NCBI GenBank assembly: GCA_036940085.1
Contig: JALLBK010000502.1
Coordinates: 1-12,065, forward strand
DNA length: 12,065 nt
From: Discostella pseudostelligera
Lineage: Eukaryota > Bacillariophyta > Thalassiosirophyceae > Thalassiosirales > Thalassiosiraceae
Reading direction: 5' to 3'
Below the pieces are notes generated by a model. It ran no database searches. It was not told the DNA's origin and saw nothing but the letters and a program-made list of their open reading frames with translations. Shown here piece after piece: positions 7,851 to 12,065 of this stretch. Every line of letters begins with the position of its first letter. Positions within the stretch are counted from its first letter, which is position 1. The position numbers and the translations under genes are program-made.

Positions 7851-10800
7851 TTACGGTTGATCAAACTGATACTCTCCCTGGTTCGGCATCATATCACCAA
7901 CATCCCACGTCATTAACTCCTCCTCTAATGTGCTCAATACTTCTTCCACGTGACTTTCCTTCCGAAGATCGGCGGGTAGTAACTTGAGACATTTCGTCAA
8001 TGTCAGTCGAACATTGGCCACGCAATCTAATGCCATCTCCAGAGCGGGTGGGAGTAAATCACGCAACATAACCAATCGGAATTGGTCTCTTTCAAGTTGT
8101 GGCATTTTATCGAATGGATCAATTGGGATGGATGGTAATCCCTGTCCATTCGCATACTGACTACTATTTGCAAGGTTGACACGGTCGCCTTCGCCATCTT
8201 CTCCTTCGCCCATTCTCATGGCCAATGCCACAGTGGACAAAATTCGGCAATATCCCTGCCTTCTACTGAATGCTCCTTCCGACGATGTAGTTTGTTTCTT
8301 AAGGCGACGGGCAGAAGAGCTTCCTCGTGAAGACTTTTTCACAGACAAACTACCCTTTGAACCCACATCGAGGAATGTCTCTCGTAGCCAACTCGTTACC
8401 TCGAATATCCATTCGGAGCTATTCTCTTGATTCGACAAATATTTTCGTAGCAATACTGGAACAGACCAACCTGCGTTCTCCCTCACGGCACTGACCGTAT
8501 CTGTCAGCAGCGTCTTTAATATAGGCCACAAATACTCGTGATTTAAATGGGCATCGAACAAGACAATTACATCCGGCAAAACCTTTGCCACGGCATCACG
8601 CTGTCTCCAATTCAATACCCCAGGATTGCTTGCACTCCGTCGCTTGGTTGCACCCAAGACTTCATCCCCCATTATTATCGAATGCAGAATTGGGAGATAG
8701 GCATCGCGATGTCCTGCACCATCGCCGCCTGCAGGCATGGCTCCCAAAAAGGATGCCAAGTTTTTAAGTATATTGAGGCGTATGGCCTCGTCAGGATCAC
8801 GTAGAAACGACTTCTCAAATGCAGTTAGGAATGCAGTATCCTTCGAAACAATCTCTGGACCAAGCATGTGTGCCACGGCATGGACGCTAGATGCTAAACA
8901 TCGCTTCACTGGTAATGGTGGCCCAAGAGCTTTGTTCTCATTTAGTGTAGTAGCATCCGCACTAATGCCAGTCGATGGATCCTGCTCTTCGCTGCCATTC
9001 TTCATCCCGAGCAAATCCAAATAACAACGCTTTAATCCATCCTTCTCCCAATCACTACCACCAAATAATAATACCACTGCCGGCAAACTATACGCGCAAT
9101 ATACCCTCATTTCGGCATCAGTCGATTCCTCCCCCGTGTGACACGATGCCATGGCAATGTAGGGGTTGAGAAGTGTATTCGCAATGACTTTTAAATCATC
9201 TGGATCAGGTCGGCCAGACATTAATGCGGGGTAAGGCAGCGTTGTGGAGGATGAGCTCTCGGTGGGTACCCGACCTGTGCGATGCCAGACTATACGGCTA
9301 AGTGCTAAGGCATCCGAACGCGACTCAAGGAGAAATTTGGGTAACAATGACCTCGGCGACTGATACGGTGTTGACGATGATGACGACGACGATGGCGGCT
9401 GGATGAACTGGGAGGATGTTCCATTCGTTTCCACATTCTGTTGTTGACCCACAGCAACTACTCCTTGCTTTTGATTGTAAGCCTTCATACAAGCCTTCAA
9501 CAGGAACGAATCAGTATCATCATCATCCAATGCCGACGATCGACCTACCATGCCATTGGCATGGGGGAAGAATTGTGGTCCCATAGTCCCAAACGGATCC
9601 TTGTTGGCATTGCATCCCCCGCCATATTCCAACACGGCATGGCTCAGTGCAGATTCTCCGTGCAATATTATTTCAAGTCCATGGAGAGAGTGATTGTAGG
9701 ATAAGAAATTGTCAATGGTGTTGAATTCTCCACCACAACCACCTCCACCACCCGCTGTAGAGTAGTATGCCCTTCCTGGAACCGATGCGCGCTCCAACCC
9801 CGTGGAGTCCTTGGCAATGTCCACACTCTCAACGCCAATTCCCAATGTGCCCATACTGACATTCTTACTACTACTGCTACCCTTATTCTCCACAATATGG
9901 TGTATATTGTAGAGCATTCCGCCCATACTACCAATCATGCTTCCCCGATCCAATGGGTAAAAACTAGCAATCAATGGTCCGAGAAATTGCATCATCCCAT
10001 ATCGAATGAATTTATTGGTATCCTCTAGTAATCGTTTGGCAATGACGCAGAGAGTGCGACGGCGTATCTCGTGACATTCATGAATAGTATGGAGCAATTC
10101 ATGTATCTGCGCTTCGGTGCGGAGTTTGTAGAATTTACGAACGGGTTTTGTAGGCTGCTCCAACTCCTCTTCACCATTCACTTCGCCACTACTACTACCC
10201 TTCATCTTCGCCATAGTGGCATCATCGTGTAACTCCTTCTTCTCCTCCTCCATCCAAACATCCCTAAAGTGCAATCGCCACGGCAGCATAACCAACGCAC
10301 GACTAACATCGACTAGGCACTCACCACTGGCCTTTCGGACACGGTACATTTCATCAGCACTCAATGCCACAAACTTGGGCAATAATCTCCTTTTAACATC
10401 ATCCAATGAGGCACTACCCAACATCCGTGGCAATGCCTGGACTGCGGCACGTCGTACACGAAAATTCGGATCATCGGCCAAAGTTAATATTGTGGGAGAT
10501 AAATATCGTGTGGTAACTTCGGGAGGTAGGCGTGGTGGGGGTAAGAAGGAGGATAAGTCCGCAAGGAGGTTGGATGCGGTAATAAGTAGTTCCTCGGCGG
10601 TGGTGCGTGGATTGATTGCGTTGGTGCCGGTAGTGGTAATAGTAGGAGTGTTGCTCGTTTTGTTATTAGCAGCCGCTGCCAAAGCAGTGCCACTACTCTG
10701 TGCATTCGAATCCCCAGCACTACCACCACCCGCACTCGTACCAGGAGTAGACAATGCCGCAGACGCACGTGCCTGTCCCTCCTTCACCAATCGCAGTGGT

Positions 10801-11537
10801 ATGCTCAATGCCAATGGTACTACATCATCCTTATCAATTCGTAATGCCAACTTCACAATATTTTCACTCGCCGCACGTCGCACCTCATTGTCTGGATCAG
10901 AAATGAGGGTGTATAAATGTGGAAAGAGATGATGAACCATGACCTTGTAATATTTGGAAGATTTGGTTGGATTGGGTATTTGCGGTAGAGATGATCTCGG
11001 TGGTGGTGGTTGATCCCCCCCTTTTCTGCTGAGATGTTCGTGATGGGGAGCTTGAACGGCAAGGGGTGATTCCTTCATCTTTGTCAATCCCATGAGAACA
11101 AGACATAATATCTTAATCTCATTACATAATCGTTGCCGTATAATGCTTTCCCCATCTTTGACTAATGGTGGCAATAGTGGCACTAATTCCGTAGCGGTCA
11201 ATTGCTGCCCCAGTTCCAATGCCACCTCGCCAAGCATGCGCACATGCACAAGTCGTTGCAATGCAATGGACGATTGGATGTAGCGCTGCAGGCGGGGTAA
11301 GAGGGGTAGATCATCGTCGATGGTTAGATCCTCGAAGCGGGGTTGTAAGATTTGCGTGGCGGCGGCGGGTGGCGTTTCGACGACGAGGGCTGATGATGCT
11401 TGTTGGTGGTGCTGCGCAGTCGACGTCGACGACGGTGCAGCTGCCATGCTCGAAGTCGAAGAGGAGGCAGCGCCAACGACGGCAATGGCCCCTTGTGGTT
11501 GCCGTTGATGCTGATGCTGCTGCAGCTCCGTCATCAT
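7851..11537 (-). CDS. PPP4R1: HEAT-repeat protein, PP4 regulatory subunit 1-like
   Basis: An unbroken frame of 1228 residues. Residues 1 to about 70 are Gln/Ala/Ser-rich low complexity. Helical HEAT repeats then begin with DLPLLPRLQRYIQSSIALQR and continue as DPDNEVRRAASENIVKLALR, DPNFRVRRAAVQALPRML and MYRVRKASGECLVDVSRAL. EIRRRTLCVIAKRLLEDTNK followed by RYGMMQFLGPLIASFYP (about 487-526) and YCAYSLPAVVLLFGGSDW (about 810) resemble human PPP4R1 (EIRRTKL...LGPFIS and HCAYSLPGVALTLG), as do the repeats up to the C-terminus. PPP4R1 is a scaffold that binds the catalytic subunit PP4C and directs its substrate choice. Human PPP4R1 has about 950 residues; the excess is in Gly-, Ser- and Asn-rich linkers (about 250-310, 560-760). 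The frame extends upstream only to a GTG, so the first ATG is at 11537, followed at once by a second. A related PP2A A-type scaffold is the main alternative. Confidence 0.8.
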   Translation of the reverse strand: MMTELQQHQHQRQPQGAIAVVGAASSSTSSMAAAPSSTSTAQHHQQASSALVVETPPAAATQILQPRFEDLTIDDDLPLLPRLQRYIQSSIALQRLVHVRMLGEVALELGQQLTATELVPLLPPLVKDGESIIRQRLCNEIKILCLVLMGLTKMKESPLAVQAPHHEHLSRKGGDQPPPPRSSLPQIPNPTKSSKYYKVMVHHLFPHLYTLISDPDNEVRRAASENIVKLALRIDKDDVVPLALSIPLRLVKEGQARASAALSTPGTSAGGGSAGDSNAQSSGTALAAAANNKTSNTPTITTTGTNAINPRTTAEELLITASNLLADLSSFLPPPRLPPEVTTRYLSPTILTLADDPNFRVRRAAVQALPRMLGSASLDDVKRRLLPKFVALSADEMYRVRKASGECLVDVSRALVMLPWRLHFRDVWMEEEKKELHDDATMAKMKGSSSGEVNGEEELEQPTKPVRKFYKLRTEAQIHELLHTIHECHEIRRRTLCVIAKRLLEDTNKFIRYGMMQFLGPLIASFYPLDRGSMIGSMGGMLYNIHHIVENKGSSSSKNVSMGTLGIGVESVDIAKDSTGLERASVPGRAYYSTAGGGGGCGGEFNTIDNFLSYNHSLHGLEIILHGESALSHAVLEYGGGCNANKDPFGTMGPQFFPHANGMVGRSSALDDDDTDSFLLKACMKAYNQKQGVVAVGQQQNVETNGTSSQFIQPPSSSSSSSTPYQSPRSLLPKFLLESRSDALALSRIVWHRTGRVPTESSSSTTLPYPALMSGRPDPDDLKVIANTLLNPYIAMASCHTGEESTDAEMRVYCAYSLPAVVLLFGGSDWEKDGLKRCYLDLLGMKNGSEEQDPSTGISADATTLNENKALGPPLPVKRCLASSVHAVAHMLGPEIVSKDTAFLTAFEKSFLRDPDEAIRLNILKNLASFLGAMPAGGDGAGHRDAYLPILHSIIMGDEVLGATKRRSASNPGVLNWRQRDAVAKVLPDVIVLFDAHLNHEYLWPILKTLLTDTVSAVRENAGWSVPVLLRKYLSNQENSSEWIFEVTSWLRETFLDVGSKGSLSVKKSSRGSSSARRLKKQTTSSEGAFSRRQGYCRILSTVALAMRMGEGEDGEGDRVNLANSSQYANGQGLPSIPIDPFDKMPQLERDQFRLVMLRDLLPPALEMALDCVANVRLTLTKCLKLLPADLRKESHVEEVLSTLEEELMTWDVGDMMPNQGEYQFDQP
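9373..9393 (-). repeat. Seven-serine coding repeat in the PPP4R1-like gene
   Basis: Seven tandem GAC/GAT triplets on the plus strand encode seven serines on the minus strand, in the low-complexity linker between the N- and C-terminal HEAT blocks. Probably length-variable and unstructured. Confidence 0.65.
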
Positions 11538-11565
11538 CTCAGCAGTCTGAATTGTCACTGCTGCT

Positions 11566-11581
11566 CTCTAGAGTTCTAGAG
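11566..11581. repeat. CTCTAGA-GT-TCTAGAG inverted repeat
   Basis: Two perfect 7-bp arms are separated by two bases, 28 bp upstream of the first ATG of the PPP4R1-like gene. It could be a binding site for a dimeric factor or a small leader structure. A two-base loop is too tight for a good RNA hairpin, so a DNA site is more likely. Confidence 0.4.
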
Positions 11582-11723
11582 TGTGGTGTTGGTGTGGGTG
11601 TGGTCCGTCGGCCACCATGGTCAACCAGCTTGGGAAGTGCACAGTGCACCGTTGACTTGCTCTTTTTGAAGACCTCTGAGTTTGTCCTCAACCACGCCGA
11701 CAGACGAAAGCCTCTCGGATTTG

Positions 11724-11752
11724 TTTGGCGGGAACTTGGAAGTCTCCCGCCA
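11724..11752. promoter_or_regulatory. E2F-type site and facing copy
   Basis: TTTGGCGGGAA at 11724-11734 is identical to the sites at 4025 and 7622. TCCCGCCA at 11745-11752 is the reverse complement of TGGCGGGA at 11726-11733, giving 8-bp inverted arms with 11 bases between. The pair is 187 bp upstream of the PPP4R1-like start codon. Confidence 0.5.
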
Positions 11753-11927
11753 TCTTCTTCATCTTGAACTTGCCCATCTCCCCTATGTGATTAGTGTCCC
11801 AGCTCGGGAAAGAAGATCGAAGAATCTCAAAGAATCTTGATGAACTTAATCAATTTTGCGATTATCCTACTTACGCAGTGTCGGCTTAAAGAAGGAGCAG
11901 TGTCGTAGGATGGAGTATGGTAGTACA

Positions 11928-11944
11928 TGATCAGAGATGATCAG
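11928..11944. repeat. Tandem TGATCAG, 10-bp period
   Basis: TGATCAG occurs at 11928-11934 and 11938-11944. Each contains the palindrome TGATCA, so two dimer-type sites fall on the same face of the helix. Function unknown. Confidence 0.35.
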
Positions 11945-11979
11945 CGAGAGGGCACACCATTAGTCGTACCATATCTCTA

Positions 11980-12004
11980 ATAATATGCTGCCTGTGCATA
12001 TTAT
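11980..12004. repeat. 9-bp inverted repeat ATAATATGC...GCATATTAT
   Basis: Perfect 9-bp arms at 11980-11988 and 11996-12004 enclose a 7-nt loop. The arms are A/T-rich with a GC closing pair. It could form a hairpin in RNA or be the end of a small mobile element. No flanking duplication can be seen inside the window. Confidence 0.45.
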
Positions 12005-12011
12005 GCAGTCA

Positions 12012-12050
12012 CTAGCCCGACTGCGTCGGGAGAAAGACTGCGTCGGCTAG
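12012..12050. repeat. Nested hairpins with repeated GACTGCGTCGG
   Basis: GACTGCGTCGG is repeated at 12019-12029 and 12036-12046. CCCGAC-TGC-GTCGGG (12016-12030) is a perfect 6-bp stem. An outer stem pairs CTAGCC(C)GAC (12012-12021) with GTCGGCTAG (12042-12050), one base bulged. The inner and outer stems are mutually exclusive because they share the CCCGAC strand. Confidence 0.45.
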
Positions 12051-12065
12051 CGCTGAGCGTGAGGT

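Larger units (their letters stand above)
11538..12065. other. Region upstream of the PPP4R1-like gene, no gene seen
   Basis: I find no supported gene in these 528 bases. Plus-strand frames starting here are short or are the shadow of the neighbouring gene. The region holds an inverted repeat close to the start codon (11566-11581), an inverted pair of E2F-type sites (11724-11752) and, at its far end, several further repeats (11928-12050). It probably includes the promoter of the PPP4R1-like gene and perhaps the flank of an unseen gene to the right. Confidence 0.5.

Noticed and set aside
10216..10932. Plus-strand ORF of 238 codons inside the PPP4R1-like gene
   Set aside because: It is fully antisense to a gene with recognisable HEAT repeats. 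Its Ser/Arg-rich translation has no domain and reflects the complement of the real codons.
11219..11767. Plus-strand ORF of 182 codons overlapping the 5' end of the PPP4R1-like gene
   Set aside because: Most of it is the complement of the low-complexity Gln/Ala/Ser N-terminus, giving Arg- and Val-rich sequence. No homology or targeting signal is seen.
1..12065. Mobile element, CRISPR, defence island or prokaryotic operon
   Set aside because: No transposase, integrase, long terminal repeats, regular spacer arrays or ribosome-binding sites. The genes are spliced eukaryotic housekeeping types.

Overview
The window is nuclear DNA of a eukaryote and carries five protein genes, four of them assignable by homology. 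Four genes need short spliceosomal GT-AG introns (79 to 112 nt) to give intact proteins. Spacers are short: 109 bp and 72 bp between convergent stops, 204 bp between divergent starts. One small protein begins with a signal peptide followed directly by phenylalanine, in the style of the ASAFAP plastid-targeting motif of diatoms and other algae with red secondary plastids. Together with the compact layout and the acidic and serine-rich inserts, this suggests a diatom or related stramenopile alga. That assignment is inference. There is no tRNA, rRNA, CRISPR array, transposase or prokaryotic operon signal.

Layout, left to right: (1) 1-281, upstream region with palindromes, a GGCGGG/CCCGC inverted pair and two overlapping upstream ORFs. 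(2) 282-3298 (+), an Ecdysoneless (ECD/hSGT1) homologue with two exons. (3) 3408-3865 (-), an unrecognised 123-residue secretory or plastid-targeted protein with two exons. (4) 4070-6163 (+), an ApaG-domain protein with a long N-terminal extension and three exons, one of only 32 nt. (5) 6236-7595 (-), methylthioribose-1-phosphate isomerase (MtnA/MRI1), two exons, both catalytic residues present. (6) 7851-11537 (-), an uninterrupted 1228-residue HEAT-repeat protein resembling protein phosphatase 4 regulatory subunit 1. (7) 11538-12065, its upstream region, ending in a cluster of inverted and direct repeats.

The genes look like ordinary housekeeping genes (splicing or cell cycle, methionine salvage, phosphatase regulation) and do not form one pathway. 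The possible link is regulatory: the exact 11-mer TTTGGCGGGAA, an E2F-type site, occurs at 4025, 7622 and 11724, each time just upstream of a gene start, and a related inverted pair lies upstream of ECD. I found no mobile or defence system. The points most worth a second look are the shared E2F-like element, the duplicated 15-bp G-box element in front of mtnA, the unrecognised small targeted protein with a concealed second exon, and the structured right end.
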